Counted from the stretch's first letter, positions 1-12,900 are shown. The stretch is DNA of 64,000 nt from Dermatophagoides farinae (GCF_024713945.1 NC_134682.1:4999001-5063000), one strand, 5' to 3'. Program-made: numbers and translations. The notes: generated by a model from the letters alone, not told the origin.

Positions 1-34
1 TTGATGATTGTGAAGAAGTCGTTCCAGAAAAAAT
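1..34 (+). CDS. possible 3' end of an exon cut by the window edge
   Basis: In frame 3 the first 32 bases read DDCEEVVPEK, an acidic peptide unlike the low-complexity translations found elsewhere. At position 35 the sequence continues GTATGTGTG, an acceptable 5' splice site, so the frame could be the last codons of an exon with a split codon at the junction. The frame stays open until a stop near 120, but the part after 35 reads like TG-repeat and T-rich DNA. The protein cannot be identified from ten residues, and chance is a real alternative. Confidence 0.18.
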
Positions 35-1379
35 GTATGTGTGTATGACCTCTTCAATCATATTGTCGATTTGTGGGAGAGTTTATAATTATTATTTTCT
101 TTTCTCTTTCTCGCCTTTTTAACACTGAAAGTTTATTTTTCTTTTTATCAAATTGAATCGTGTGTGAACCAAGAACATCATACATTGTTACCAAGTTCAG
201 AAACGTTGTCTATGTATGTATCAACGAAAACAAAAAGTTTCAATTTTTTTTTCTTGTGAAAAAAAGTTCAAAATTGTACCCTATGGAATCAAAACTTGAA
301 AATATTCCATATCTATGATTGAGCAAGAGACAAAAAAATAATAATTGGAAGTAATCGATCTTTTTCCTTTCATTTTGATATGTCATTGATAATAATAATA
401 ATGATGATGATGGGCGGTTCCCATTCGTTACATGTCATTTTACTTTAATCCACTTGATCATTAATTAATTAACAAGCCATCATGATGATCATGATGATCA
501 AGGCATTAAAAACACGAAACCAACCAAACACCGACATGGAAAAAAGTTTTTTTCGTTTCAAAAATGGAGAAAAAATGTCCCACGAGCAGACAAAAACGTT
601 GGAATTTGAAGCAGAGCGGTTATAAAAAGAAAAATAAAATCATCATCATCAATCTTGCCGTCGTTGTTGTTATCCATCTATTTGGATTCTTTTTCCATTT
701 TCCATTTACACACGTTGTTGCATGTCATTGGATCTATCCACTATGACAACTAGTGAAAAAGTGAATATTTTTCACTATCTAAATATGTGTGTGTTTGTTG
801 TTTCATTCTGTTGTTTTCTGTTTCTATTTCTATTTTCGAGTACAAATAAGCCACTTGAAACTTTGTTTTTGCTTTGCTTACCGGTTTTTTTTTTCGTTCC
901 TCGTCATTTTGAATGAAGGAAAAGAAAAACGGACAAAATTTGAGTTTGAAAAGTTGACTTTTAGAATGAATAATATTGTTGTCGGTATTTTTTTGGTGTG
1001 GGCGAGCAGGCGGCGGCGGCGGTAGACGACGAAGATGGACGAGATCTTTATTAACGTAGTAGTGATGTAATGTGTGATAATCCAAAATGTATCCATTCTC
1101 GTCTGTCTGATGGATGGACTTGAAATTGTTACCGGACTCTACACTAGATTTGAATCCAAATATCGTGTCGCGCGAGAGTGAAAATGACTGCTGCCAGGGC
1201 CATTGATGATATATGAGCAATTAATTTTGTTTTTTTTTTTCTTTGTTGAAATTTCGATAAAGTTTTCTCCTTTTGTTTTTTCGCTCATTCATTTTCATGC
1301 GAAAGATATACGGTAGCTGCCATCCATCCACCCACATACAATGATGTTAATGATGATGAAAAGTGATTTATTATTCTCA

Positions 1380-1403
1380 ATCATCATCATCATCATCATC
1401 ATC
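1380..1403. repeat. (ATC)8 microsatellite
   Basis: Eight uninterrupted ATC units (GAT on the other strand), one of the commonest repeat classes in this window. Confidence 0.95.
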
Positions 1404-1615
1404 GAAGAATCATTATTAATTTGTGTATGTGTGTGTATGAGTAAAAGTAGCGGTTAAAATGTTGAAAAAAAATTCGGTTGAATTAGAATCGAATGGAGAG
1501 AGAAATAAAGAAAAAGAGGGGAAACATTAAATTAATGGCCAATAATGGAAGTTTTGTTTCCTTCTCCGTTTGTTTGCTCATTTTTTTTACTTCGTAGAAA
1601 ACTACTAATATTTGG

Positions 1616-1657
1616 CCACCACCACCATCATCATCATCATCATCATCATCGTCATCG
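1616..1657. repeat. compound (CCA)n(TCA)n microsatellite
   Basis: Four CCA units run directly into about eight TCA units and then an imperfect GTCATCG tail. The minus-strand translation is a run of Asp then Gly, which explains the poly-Asp open frame here; it is not a gene. Confidence 0.93.
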
Positions 1658-2769
1658 TTGGCTTTTTTGTCGAGAAAATTTTTATTTTGTTTCAAAATAA
1701 AAATGATAAATTATCTTGTTGCACACAATAAAATCGAATAGTTCGAACGAAACCAAGTGGAAAATGAATCTACAAAAATGAAAAAAATTTGAAAAAAAAA
1801 TTTTTTAATCAATCAATCGAAAATTGAAAAACAAAATTAGAATCATTCTTTTTTTTGGTAACTTGATTGATTGTTACGTTATCGTTGAATGATCCAAACT
1901 TTGAGGCCCTTTAAATTCAACGACAACAACAACAAATTAACCACCACCACAAGAGAAGAATCAAACTTGAATTCAAAACACCAGAACCATCTAATCACAC
2001 CGCATTATCATCATCATCATCATCAACATCGATGTGATGGTTAATTGTATTTGTTAGATTAGCCGTAAAAAATTTATTTATTTACTTTTGGCCAATATGA
2101 AAATCAAACAAACAAACAAACAACAACAACAACAACAGAACAAATGATTTAGAAATAAAAAAAAAACATTGTGAAATATTTACATTTTTTTCTGTTTATT
2201 TCGCAATTTGGTAATTTCAATGATGATTTTGATGATTATAATTAGTGGATTTTATATAAGCGTGACATGCTAATAATAATTCCCGATCTGATTTCTTTGT
2301 GTGTATGTGTGTTTCATAAATATAATCATAGAGATTGGTTGTGCCAAATAGTACACTTGCAGAGAAATTTTTTCCCTCAATTTTTTTTTATTTTTGAAAC
2401 AATGAAACAGATTTATAAATTATGAGTTTTTTTTGAATTTTATGATTATTGATGATGATGATGATGATTACTATTTATCATTATCAATAATAATAATATT
2501 TTTGTTTTGAAAGTGATGATGAATTCATATTATCGACCTGCCGAATGTGAATTTCATGTATAGATTTTTTTTTTATTTGCAAAAATTCAACGATGATGAC
2601 AAGGTGTGTGACCTTTTTTTTCTCTCTGTCAAGTGAAAATTTATCTAATTTCGGCTTTTTTATTTTGCTGTTGTCGCAGCAGCAGCAGTGCAAAATCATT
2701 TACCGTAAATGTTTTTTTTTCTGTCACTAATTACCCAGAGATCCAATGAAATGGAAAAAAACGAAAAAA

Positions 2770-2804
2770 AAATTCCGATTAATCAAATTGATTAATCGGA
2801 ATTT
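2770..2804. repeat. perfect 35-nt palindrome (17-bp arms, 1-nt centre)
   Basis: Arm 2770-2786 is the exact reverse complement of arm 2788-2804, around a single A at 2787. The core of each arm is TTCCGATTAATC or its complement. The sequence is not a dinucleotide or trinucleotide repeat, so the symmetry is not a by-product of low complexity. It could form a hairpin or cruciform. It could be a paired binding site (it contains ATTAAT-type homeodomain cores), a collapsed inverted repeat from a small transposon, or chance. Confidence 0.9.
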
Positions 2805-4654
2805 ATTTCATTTTAATTTGATTATCGATTTTTTTTCTTTCTTTCTTCCTCCCTTGCTGTTCGCATTCATAATAATATTCATTAATTTTTATCATCAATT
2901 TTTTTTTGTCATTGATGACCGATGATGATGATGATGATCGAAAATAGAGAGAAAAGTTATTCCGGTTTCACAAAAAAAATTGTCTCCAAGAACTCTTCAT
3001 GAATTGTTGCCAAATCTTCATCATCATTATTTGCCGCTATTTTTTTCGGCAATAGCCATATTATCATCATCATCAACTGGCAAATGTGTTTTTGCATTTC
3101 TGACATTTGTTGTTGTTGTTGTTGTTGTCGTTGTTGTTTCTATGCATTTGAATGATGGTGAGCAATGAAGCTCATCACCATCATCGCCAATAATCATAAT
3201 AATCATTATCATCATCAATGAAATTCGTGGGTATTTAATCATCATTAAAATAAATGACGCTAAGAATTGGAGAAAGAGCGAAAAAAATAGAATCATTATC
3301 TGATAAATCTATGTGGATTCCAATTTCTCTATTTATTTATTTACACCGAATCTCTTAATTCTCACTGAAACTACTAAACTAGTAGCAATAATGAAAATCA
3401 AATCAAATGAGTAAAAATATCATTCAAAATGATTAAATGAAATGAATCAAAGAATGAAAAGGAATGAAAATTGAGAAAATAGAAGAAACCGAGTGTGTTT
3501 GTGTGTGTGTGTTGAAAATGATCAAGTCCGGAAGACATTTCCGTTTCCTTTTCTTGATTTGTTTCTTCGTTTCTTAGTTTTTTTGTTCGGAAAATTTTTT
3601 TCTCACTGCTGATGCTTTTCTTACGATTATCCGATTCTTTCCATTTGGAACAATTTTTTTTTCATTTCGATTCATAATGATGATGATAATATCGATTGAT
3701 GATGATTCAAAATGAAAAATTTCTCTGTGTATTTTTATTCGGTTTTTCTTTCCTTCATCATCATCTACTGACCACACACATCACACCACAGTTGTTCATA
3801 TTTTGAAAATTTGAAAATTTTCAATTGCCATGCTACTGAAGCTGAGAATGATTACCAGCCATTCGCAGTATCCTCTTCTTTTATTTGATTCTCAAATGTA
3901 AAATGTGAATTGATTTTCCATCATCATCATTTGTTTTGTTTCCGGTTTCCCTGACGTCCATTGTTACTTCCGTCCATATAAATCCTTTTTCTCTTCTCGA
4001 CTTTTCCAAATACACATGCTAACTTTTTTTTTCTTAATTTTATTCATTCATTCAATTGATTTTATGAATTTCTTTACTCACTATTTCTTCATCCGAAATC
4101 CGAAAAAAATTCTCTTAATGGAAATGGTCATTATCATCATCATCATTCATTGATGAACACAAATAAAAAAAAATCGAAACTTGAATATGACGATGATCAC
4201 CATGGTGTGGCATAACAACAACAACAAAACTTGATGCTTTCAACATGATCTTATGTTTCATTTTTTCTTATTGTTGTTGAATAATGATTCGTCTCCATTC
4301 TCTCTACATTCATATTGAATTAATCTGATTCTGATTATTTTGATTATTACAATTCAATTCAATTCTGATGATGATCATTATAATTATTACAATGTATATA
4401 TGATGATCATTCTAGATATCCATAGAAACCGGGAATTGAATATGAAAAAAAATGTTGATGATGAAAGAAGAACCTTTTTGGATGGAATCCAATATACTCG
4501 ATTCATATATTGAGAATCCCAAGTCTTTGTTGTACATATGAGGATTGTGGTCGAACTGCTGTCCTAAAGGAAATGGTTCACAATTGTTTATTTGATCATT
4601 GTAGACATGGTTTATATTCATTTATCATTCCCGTGTTGAATGACAACAACGACG

Positions 4655-4687
4655 ATCATCATCATCATCATCATCATGATCATCATC
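4655..4687. repeat. (ATC)n microsatellite, interrupted
   Basis: A run of ATC units with one GATC interruption; on the plus strand it translates as poly-His. Confidence 0.93.
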
Positions 4688-5770
4688 GTTCTTGAGTAAT
4701 AATTATTCAAAAAGCAATTCTGAAATGCTGAGAAAAGTTTACACCAAACCTCACACACATCTCTTGATGATGATGGTGTACCAAAAAAAAACCAGAGAAA
4801 ATGTAAACCGGCTACAGTATGACTACGATTTTTATTTCATTTTTCAGAAATTCAATTTTGTTCATTCTCTCAACAAACAAACCAGCATCATAGGTGTTAA
4901 TGACGATGATGCTTGAAATTTTACTGTATTTGATATGGTGCACATTCTTCTTTTTCTTCTTCTTTCACGTTTGTACCAAACAGCAGACGATCCAGAAAAA
5001 AAATTTGACAGCAAACGTGTGTGTCGGTGTGTGCATTTTACACATTTTCCGCATTATTTTTTATCGCCCGTATGTCAACCTTTTTTTTCAATCATTCTCC
5101 CCATCTACTTCTACCGGTTTCATTTCATTTCACTTTGATTAATTGAACACACACAAGGCGTCTTCTTAAAACATAGAAAACTTTGATAGCCGGTTTCGAT
5201 TTCTGAACTGTTCATTATTCACTATCACCATATCTTGACATCAACAACAACACCAAACATCACATTCAGCAATCGTGTGGTGTTGTAGTAATACCCGGCA
5301 CACACATACATGGAAAATCATCATCATCATCAGTGAATGTTGTGGAACGTGTTGTTTGATCGTGTCCCATGATGTTGTCAGTCATTTCATTTCATTATTT
5401 GCTTTTTCCCCTTTCCAGAAAAAATTTCAATCCATTTAGCAATGAATTCTTCCTTGGTTTGGAAGTTTAAATGTAGAAAATTTTCGCAATTGAAAAATTT
5501 ATTTACGCCCTTATTTATTGACGTTATCAAACACACACACACGTTTACTAACAACAACTGAAACTGTTCACACATGTACATGATGATGATGGTTGAATGA
5601 TCTTCGGCATCCTGTAAAATCACGCCCAACGGTTTTTTTCTCTTCTTGATTTTATTCCAGATTCGTCGTTGCGTTGTCTTGTGCTTGTGTTTGCTGATCC
5701 ATTTATTCCAGACGATCTTGATTTTACTTTTGATTTTGTTGACGAAAAAATCTCAACATAACGCATACAT

Positions 5771-5787
5771 ACACACACACACACACA
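5771..5787. repeat. (AC)8 microsatellite
   Basis: Uninterrupted AC dinucleotide repeat. Confidence 0.95.
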
Positions 5788-6081
5788 TAATATCGATACC
5801 GAAAAAAGCGAATGAATGAAAATAGTGATCCAAAAAGCGAAAACGCTAATGGACCATTACACATTTAAGAGAAAGAAAAAGAAAAATTGAGGCAACGAAA
5901 CCAGAAAATAATGAAAACGATGGATCCATCCATCCATCCAACCATCGATTTGAGAATAAAAATAAATTGATGTTTGTGAGCTTGGAAAATTAAATCTAAA
6001 TCTAATCGCGGTATAGATAGATATTACCGGTTGGTTATCCATGGTCAAGCCGGTCTGGTGGAAAGAAAAAAAATATTCGCA

Positions 6082-6100
6082 AGAGAGAGAGAGAGAGAGA
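6082..6100. repeat. (AG)9 microsatellite
   Basis: Uninterrupted AG dinucleotide repeat. Confidence 0.95.
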
Positions 6101-8040
6101 CCCTTGACTTGAGAAAGACTAATGATGTTGTCGATGAAAATCGTTAGCCCCAATATACCCGATATATATCCGGTTTTTTCATATTTTTTTCATTTAGCTC
6201 GATTCGTTCCACCAAATTCTTGTTGTTTTTCTTGTTCCCTGAAAATTTCATTTTCGGTCATTTCCAAAAAAAATAATAATAATCGAAACGATTCCTTGAT
6301 TGTCATCATCATCGTTTTTGGGTCTTAATGATCGTTCGATGATCAAGGGGAAAAATATTAGGCAGGATTTTCTTTCTTTTTTTTCGTTGACAAATTTTTT
6401 TTCATTTTTTCTTTTTATTATATTTCCTGGGAATTTTTTTTCCTTTGATTCTTTGAATCATCATTATTATAAATCGCCATCATCATGGCCATTCCTGTGG
6501 TGTTTCTTTTTTGCTGGTTGTTTGTGGAACCCAGGAACGAAAAAAAATCAATATAATTGATGATGATCATCACCATCATTTGGAAAAAATTCCCTAAAAT
6601 TAAACGAAAGAGAAAGAGATTGAATGAATGAAACTTTTATGTCATTTCAATTCAATGTATTTTTTTTTTTTTTTTGGTTTCCAAAGAAATATTCTTGACA
6701 AACAAACAAAAAACGGAAAATTTCATTAATGAAAAATGTTGATAAATTAACCGTCATGCAGAAAAATGTCATGGATTATCGTTTCGTTTTTTCATTCATT
6801 CATAATTTGCTAACTCAAGTCACTAATTTAAGCTTGGAATGTGTGTGTGTGTGAGTGTTTGGTGAGGATTATGGATCAAAATATGTATTATGTTTGAGGT
6901 TTGAACTGTCAAATTCTAATTGGAATCAAGTATTCGAACCAAATAATTAACTGGAATAACTAAAACTAGTCTTTTTTCTTGGTTATCTCGTAATCATGGC
7001 TACTACTTTATAGATTATCATTATTATTATTTTTAGTTTGATCAATAAATTCAAAACATTCTTTGAAAAGATTCCAATGCCAAAACACACACCACACTGG
7101 GTTTAAAAATAGAGAAACTATGTTTGGACAGGAAAATCAAAATTTTAATGATAAATTGATTTGTGATTTGTGATTGATGAAAAATGAACGCTTTGAATTT
7201 CAAATGTTAAACGATAAAATAATAAGCATCATTTATTCATTCATTCCTCGAAAATGGTCTTATGATGATGATGGCATTTTTTTTTGTTTCGATTCGCAGA
7301 ATTGGAAAATTCTGGAACAAGAACAACAATGAAACAAACAAAAAAACATTTTTTTCCGAGAAAAAAAAGAAAAAAACGTGCTAAATTGCATGAACGTGAT
7401 TGGCCCGGCATTGTTTGTTTTTTGTTTCTGTTGTTGTTGATTCGTGTTCCGGTCTTTTTTCTGTACATTCATTTCATTTTTAAAATAATTTAAAACTTTT
7501 TTTTTGTCATTTCAAGCTTATTCTCGTTCTCTTTCTGCGTGTATTGTGAATCCTGATTCCAGAATCTGGTATTTCGTTTCAAATGGATGAATCAATGAAT
7601 GAAAAAACGGAACAGAGATTGTACTGTTCCACAATCTCAACAAACAAACAAGCTAGATTGATGACAAAAAACGCTAAATAACGTCATCATATTTCTTTTT
7701 TCTATTGTGAAAGAAAAAAATTTCCTTTCTTTCAACTTTTTTTTTGCTACAAAATTCAATGAATTACCGTGCGGTCGGTGGATGAATTTCATTTTTCAAT
7801 TTTCAATGATGATGATGATTATCATTCGTTGGATGTTGTTGTTGTTATAGTTGTTTCGGAGGACCCCCAAAATGCAACGGTACCAGCAACAATTTCCTAT
7901 CCCTAGATCATTATCAATGGTTTGTTTCGAATTTTTTTTTTTAATTCATTCTTTCTAAACTGATTGATGTGAATGATTCAATTTTCATTGGAGAAAAAAC
8001 CGAAGTCAAAATCATCTCGAATTCATTTCATTTTGATTCG

Positions 8041-8117
8041 ATTTCATTCATTCATTCATTCATCCATTCGATTCATTCATTGCAATTCAATTCAATTTCA
8101 ATTCATTTTCATTCCAA
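8041..8117. repeat. (ATTC)n/(AATTC)n degenerate repeat
   Basis: Tandem ATTC units graded into CAATT/ATTCA-type units. A block with the complementary unit lies about 130-240 bases downstream, so the two could fold back on each other. Confidence 0.8.
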
Positions 8118-8238
8118 ACGATACCATATACCGATTCATTGGTGAACGATGATGATGATGATGATGTTGAAGAAGAATAACTCGAAAAAACAGGAATTCA
8201 ATTCAATGTGAATGTGGATAGTGCTGAAAAAAAGTGAA

Positions 8239-8360
8239 ACTGAATTGAATTGAATTGAATCGAAATTGAAATTCAATGAAATCAAATGAATGAATGAAAA
8301 AAAAGAAAGAAAAAAAAATGTGAACTGAAACGAAATGAATCGGAATGAATGAATGAATGG
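8239..8360. repeat. (GAATT)n/(GAAT)n degenerate repeat
   Basis: Starts with four GAATT units, passes through A-rich DNA and ends with GAATGAATGAATG. The units are the reverse complement of those at 8041-8117. Confidence 0.75.
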
Positions 8361-9730
8361 ATGGCTGGATGGCAGTGAGAGAAAAAGAAAGAAAAGGCTA
8401 TGAATAGTGTCTTTGAATAATAATTATAAATCAAACATTGAATTCTTGTACTGGTATGGTGGTGAAGGGGAAAAGGCAAAAAATAAAAACGACAAACTAA
8501 AACCCAACCTCCTTGTGTTTTTTTTTTGAAAGAATTTCATCCGAAGAAAAATTCTTGTCATTAATGATAAAGATATTTTTTTTGAACTTTTTCTGCAACA
8601 TTTTTTTTCGGTTGAAATTGTATCATTTTTGAATGGATTGTACCAGAAGAAGAAAACGTGAACCCTAAACACACACTACACTAAATAGACGACGACAGCG
8701 GAAATTTCATTCAGTTAATTTAACTTTGATTGGTATGTGTGTGCGGTAGTTGCTTCGACAAACAAAAAAAAAGCAAGAAAAAACGTCAAAGGGATTTTTT
8801 TTCTTCTGTTTTTTCTGTTGTTGTTTGACCTGGAATTTTTTATCAATTCAATTTGGATCATCGTTCACACACACACACCACAGGATTTCCATCCAGGAAC
8901 GAAATAAAAAAAATAAAAATCACTGAAAACTATCCAATTGAAAGAATCAATCAATAGTAATACAAAAAAAAGCATACAAGATCAGAAAATGAATAATCAA
9001 TCAGAAAAAAAAGAAGAAAAAAACAATATAAAAACACTGTATGGTGTCTATAGATTATCAGTACAAACGAAAAAATTCATTTGATAAATTTATTAATGAA
9101 AAACCAACAAAAAGTGAATAAATAAATAAACAAACTAACTAGCGAATCACAAGAATTTTTCCATTATAATCGTTTTTTGGAAGAAACTTATCCCAAAAAA
9201 AAGAAATCGTGATTTTTAGGTTTGACGATGAAATTTTGTTTTTTTTTCACTAAATAAAATGAAGCTTAATAAGCAATTCTATTCACACACACACACAGTT
9301 ATGAATGGAATGGACTTGTGTCCACAATCACAATTTTTTGTTGAAAAATTTTTTTTTCTTGATGCAAAAGTCAAATCAAACAAGAGACAGCGAAACAAAT
9401 TTTTCTAATGAGGAGAATTTTTTTCTTCAAATTTTCAATGATTCTTTTCCAATTTTTCTCTTCTCTATGCTTCATTATCTCTCAGTGGCCATTCTTTCCA
9501 TCTTTGTTGTTGATTTCGTTTTTTCAACAAACTTTTTTTTTCTTTGCTCATTATCAATTTTTCTTTTTCTTTTTCTTCGTGTTTTCGTTGATTATTGTTT
9601 GGTCGCACACTCTGATTACGCTTCTTTCTTTTTTCTTTTGGGTTCAATTTTTTTTTAGTTTGAAATCATTATTTTTTGTTGGTTCTATTTTGATCATTGT
9701 TCCTGGCTAGTTTTTTTCTCCCTAATGATA

Positions 9731-9735
9731 ATAAC
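9731..9735. repeat. target-site duplication, left copy (ATAAC)
   Basis: ATAAC lies immediately outside the left LTR and recurs immediately outside the right LTR at 14313-14317. Five base pairs is the usual duplication for copia-type integrases. Confidence 0.95.
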
Positions 9736-9743
9736 TGAAGAGT

Positions 9744-9749
9744 TTTATT
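9744..9749 (-). terminator. polyadenylation signal AATAAA in the 3' LTR
   Basis: Minus-strand AATAAA, 8 bases before the LTR end. It is the only canonical hexamer placed to end the element transcript. Cleavage would then fall at the LTR end or just into flanking DNA, so the exact R/U5 layout is uncertain. Confidence 0.45.
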
Positions 9750-9851
9750 GATATATAAAAAATAACTCCAACTGAACAAATGAAATACAATCAGTTTAAA
9801 TACAAAGAAAATGAAAAAATAAACAAACAAGAAAATAATAATAAAATAACC

Positions 9852-9884
9852 ATGACACTACGTGTCATACGTAGTCAGTGTCAT
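9852..9884. repeat. dyad in the 3' LTR
   Basis: ATGACACTACGT (9852-9863) and ACGTAGTCAGTGTCAT (9869-9884) are complementary apart from a 4-base bulge, around a 5-base loop. A tighter alternative pairs ATGACAC (9852-9858) with GTGTCAT (9862-9868) around TAC. In element orientation it lies near the start of U3. TGACAC/TGTCA half-sites suggest a binding site for a host factor, but this is inference. The 5' LTR has the same dyad at 14262-14294. Confidence 0.6.
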
Positions 9885-9902
9885 AGTAAAGTTTACACTA
9901 CA

Positions 9903-9911
9903 TTCTCCCCT
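9903..9911 (-). other. polypurine tract (plus-strand primer)
   Basis: AGGGGAGAA on the minus strand directly abuts the 3' LTR. This is the position and composition expected of the RNase H-resistant primer for second-strand DNA synthesis. It lies five bases beyond the stop codon of the gag-pol frame. Confidence 0.9.
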
Positions 9912-9916
9912 GTTTA

Positions 9917-12900
9917 TTATGACACATTAAAAAATTGCTGAGACACGATTTCAAAAATGCGTTTTGATGACAATGACTTTGTTAAAATATCGGCGAGCTG
10001 ACATGTGGTTTCAACATATTCAATAGCAGGAGCATCACTACTGTTAAAAATTTCAATTAGTTTTTTGATTTCGATGTCGAATGATCGTGACCTCTTCATT
10101 GATCCACCACTGAAAATACAAATTGTTGATTGATTATCACACTTTATTCTAATTCTGATGTGATAGCCGATGAAATCAAATATTTCTTTGATTGGCAAAA
10201 TTGATCGATAACCATCTAATAAAGCTTTCGATTCAGCTTCACAGCTAGATGTTGCAATCTTCTGTTGTTTTGTACTACGCCAGAAAAGCGTAGACTGACC
10301 ACTTTTAACCACAATACCAGTAGTCGAATGACGTGAAGATCCTTGGCCAAAACTTGAATCAGTGAACAAATCAAGATCAGTATCCAATGGACCCAGTACC
10401 AGTTTATAGTTAATCGTTCTCGATAAATAACGGAGCACACATTTACACGCTCTGAATAACGATGCAGTTGGTTTAGACATGAATCGAGACAACCAGTTAA
10501 CTGCAAAGCAGATATCAGGTCGAGTTCGATTAGCCACATATAAAAGTGATCCAATCAATTTTTGAACTGGTAAGCTGTTATCGATTTCTTCGCCATCAAT
10601 AATTTCATATAAAGTTGTCATGGGACTTAAACAACCCTTGCAATCTGACATGTTGAATTCATCAAGAATTTTCTTAATGTAAGCAGATTGTGACAATTCA
10701 AAATGATCCGGAAATTCCGTAATTGATATACCAAGATAATCGCCAACATTCCCAAGATCAGTAATTTCGAATCTACGATCCAATTCATTAATCAAGTTAT
10801 CAATTTCTGACTCATTTGGTCCAGTAACAATAATATCATCAACGTACAAAAGAAGAACAATATTATCACGTTTAAATAAACATCGTTCAGATATGCATTT
10901 CGTGAAACCAATTTCAATAAGATGATCAGAAATAGTCCGGTACCATTCCAGTGGACTTTGTTTCAATCCGTACAACGCTTTTTCCAATTTCAGTAAACCA
11001 CCACCCTCAAAACCAGGCGGCGGATGGACATAAACCGGTTCATTCAGACTAGCATTCAGAAAGGCAGTCCGTATATCCAGCTGACGAACCTTGAAATTGT
11101 AAGTTTTAGCCCAACTTAGAACAATATTGGTCAGACTACGATCTGGAGTCGGTGATGCAGTATCCAGATAATCCACACCATAACGTTGACGATAACCGCA
11201 AGCAACCAATCGAGCTTTGTAAGCACCCGATCTCTTGCGAGTGAAAATCCACTTGGTTGGGATTGTTTTCTTTGAATGATCAACTGGAACTTTGGAGAAT
11301 ACACGATATTTTTGCAGTTGATTGATCTCGGTACGAATTGCATTACGCCATTCATTAGCATCTGGCATTTTCAAAGCCTCAGCATAGGAAAGCGGAACAA
11401 CATAAGAATTGGTGCATTTGTAACCAAAACGAAGAGGAGGAACTCCCCTGTTTTCCCGTGACGATTGACGTGGATGTTGCTGAATATCATGATGATTGTT
11501 GGACGATTCTTCAGATTGGAAACTGGACAAATCTTCTTCATCAGGTTCATAATCACTGTCAAATTGATTGTTGTCAACATTTGATGATGTTGATGATATA
11601 TCACTAATCAATGTTTGTTCATTCACAGGAGACACAAAATTATCAATGTTTGTTTGTTGATCACTATTATTTAATTCACTATTCACAGGATTAGGTCTAG
11701 CATAAGCTGTTGAAATGTTCAGATCAGATGATGAAGATTGGACGGATGATGGTTGGAGCGATGAAGATGAAACACAAGAAGAATCACAAAAATACATTTC
11801 ACTCTCAACAAACTTAACATCATTAGTTTCGATGATATCATTATTGGAAGGATCAAGCAACTTATATATGGCTGGTGAGTTGGTATAACCAAGAAACATG
11901 AGACGTTTGGATGTAGGATCTAATTTTGATTGACGTTTGATTCTGGGCTGATGATGATATGCGACGCAACCAAAATTACGTAGATGACCATACGATGGTT
12001 TTCTATTGAAGAATTTCTCGAACGGTGAAATATCATCATCACGTATCCAAATATTAACCAGATAAATGGCTGTTGTCATCGTCTCAACCCAATAATGATG
12101 AGGAAGATTGGCTGAGTTAAGCAAAGTTCGAACAGTACTAAACACTGTACGATTCATCCGTTCGACAATACCGTTCTGTTCTGGAGCATAACCCACGGTT
12201 GTTTGATGTTCAATACCATTATCAGAACAGAATTGATCGAGACAATTGTTCACGAATTCCCGACCACAATCAGTACGTATTTGACGCACCTGACATTTAT
12301 ACCGAGCCTGACGACGTGTGATGAAATCAATAATGGCTTCGGCAGCATCAGATTTGGCTTTCAATGGAATACCAAAACAAAATCGGGAATGATGATCGAC
12401 AATCAGCATTCCATATTTATAACCAGTGATCGATGATGTTGGACTCTCCCACAGATCAATATGTAGGAGCTCAAATAGGCCAACGTGTTTGTATACCATA
12501 GGTAATTTATGTGATGATGCAACTGATTTATTTGAGCAACAGTGATCACAATTATCATGCTTGTTGTTCACATCTGGATTTATCTTGTGAACACGATCCA
12601 TGATGACTTTACCCGGATGACCAAGGCGATTATGCCAAAGGTTGAAAATACTGTGGGTAGGTTGATTAATGACGGCCCAAAGACCTGTTGAATCACGAAT
12701 AGCATTGACAACCAAATCACCCTTGCGGATGGTTACAGATGGAGTAGACGAATCACCGTCAAAATTAATCGAATAGCCATCATCAAATAATTGTTGAACA
12801 GACAGCAGATTGGAATTGAATTTACCATAAGCTACGTTATTCAAACGTATCTTATGTCCACGATTTAGATTGATGACAGAATTTCCAATTTCGTTTGTTA

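Larger units (their letters stand above)
35..4690. other. AT-rich non-coding stretch, simple repeats
   Basis: No convincing gene. The stretch is T- and A-run rich, with (ATC)n/(GAT)n tracts at 1380-1403, 1616-1657, near 2003-2022 and 2445-2468, and (ATC)n at 4655-4687. It also holds a perfect 35-nt palindrome at 2770-2804. The block around 1000-1210 is richer in G+C than its surroundings, with a short (CGG)n tract near 1011-1022, but no frame there looks like a known protein. Confidence 0.7.
4691..9730. other. AT-rich non-coding stretch left of the retrotransposon
   Basis: No recognisable gene. It holds (AC)8 at 5771-5787, (AG)9 at 6082-6100, a 16-base T run at 6660-6675, an (ATTC)n-rich block at about 8041-8117 and a complementary (GAAT)-rich block at about 8239-8360. 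The longer open frames at 9305-9710 are Phe/Leu/Ser-rich translations of T-runs. Confidence 0.7.
9736..9902 (-). repeat. 3' LTR of the copia element
   Basis: 167 bp, identical to 14146-14312. In element orientation it begins TGTAGTG and ends CTCTTCA, so the ends are the canonical TG...CA. It is short for a copia LTR (the Drosophila copia LTR is about 276 bp). It carries an AATAAA signal close to its end and a dyad near its start. Confidence 0.97.

Noticed and set aside
750..1220. 156-codon minus-strand open frame
   Set aside because: The right part has normal composition, but the frame runs on through T-rich and (CGG)n DNA giving poly-Pro and Lys/Phe-rich stretches. No domain or splice pair supports it, so only the GC-rich block is reported.
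4510..4695. Cys-containing 61-codon frame resembling a small zinc-binding peptide
   Set aside because: Its start is TTG, the second half is a poly-His translation of an ATC microsatellite, and no spacing matches a known zinc motif.
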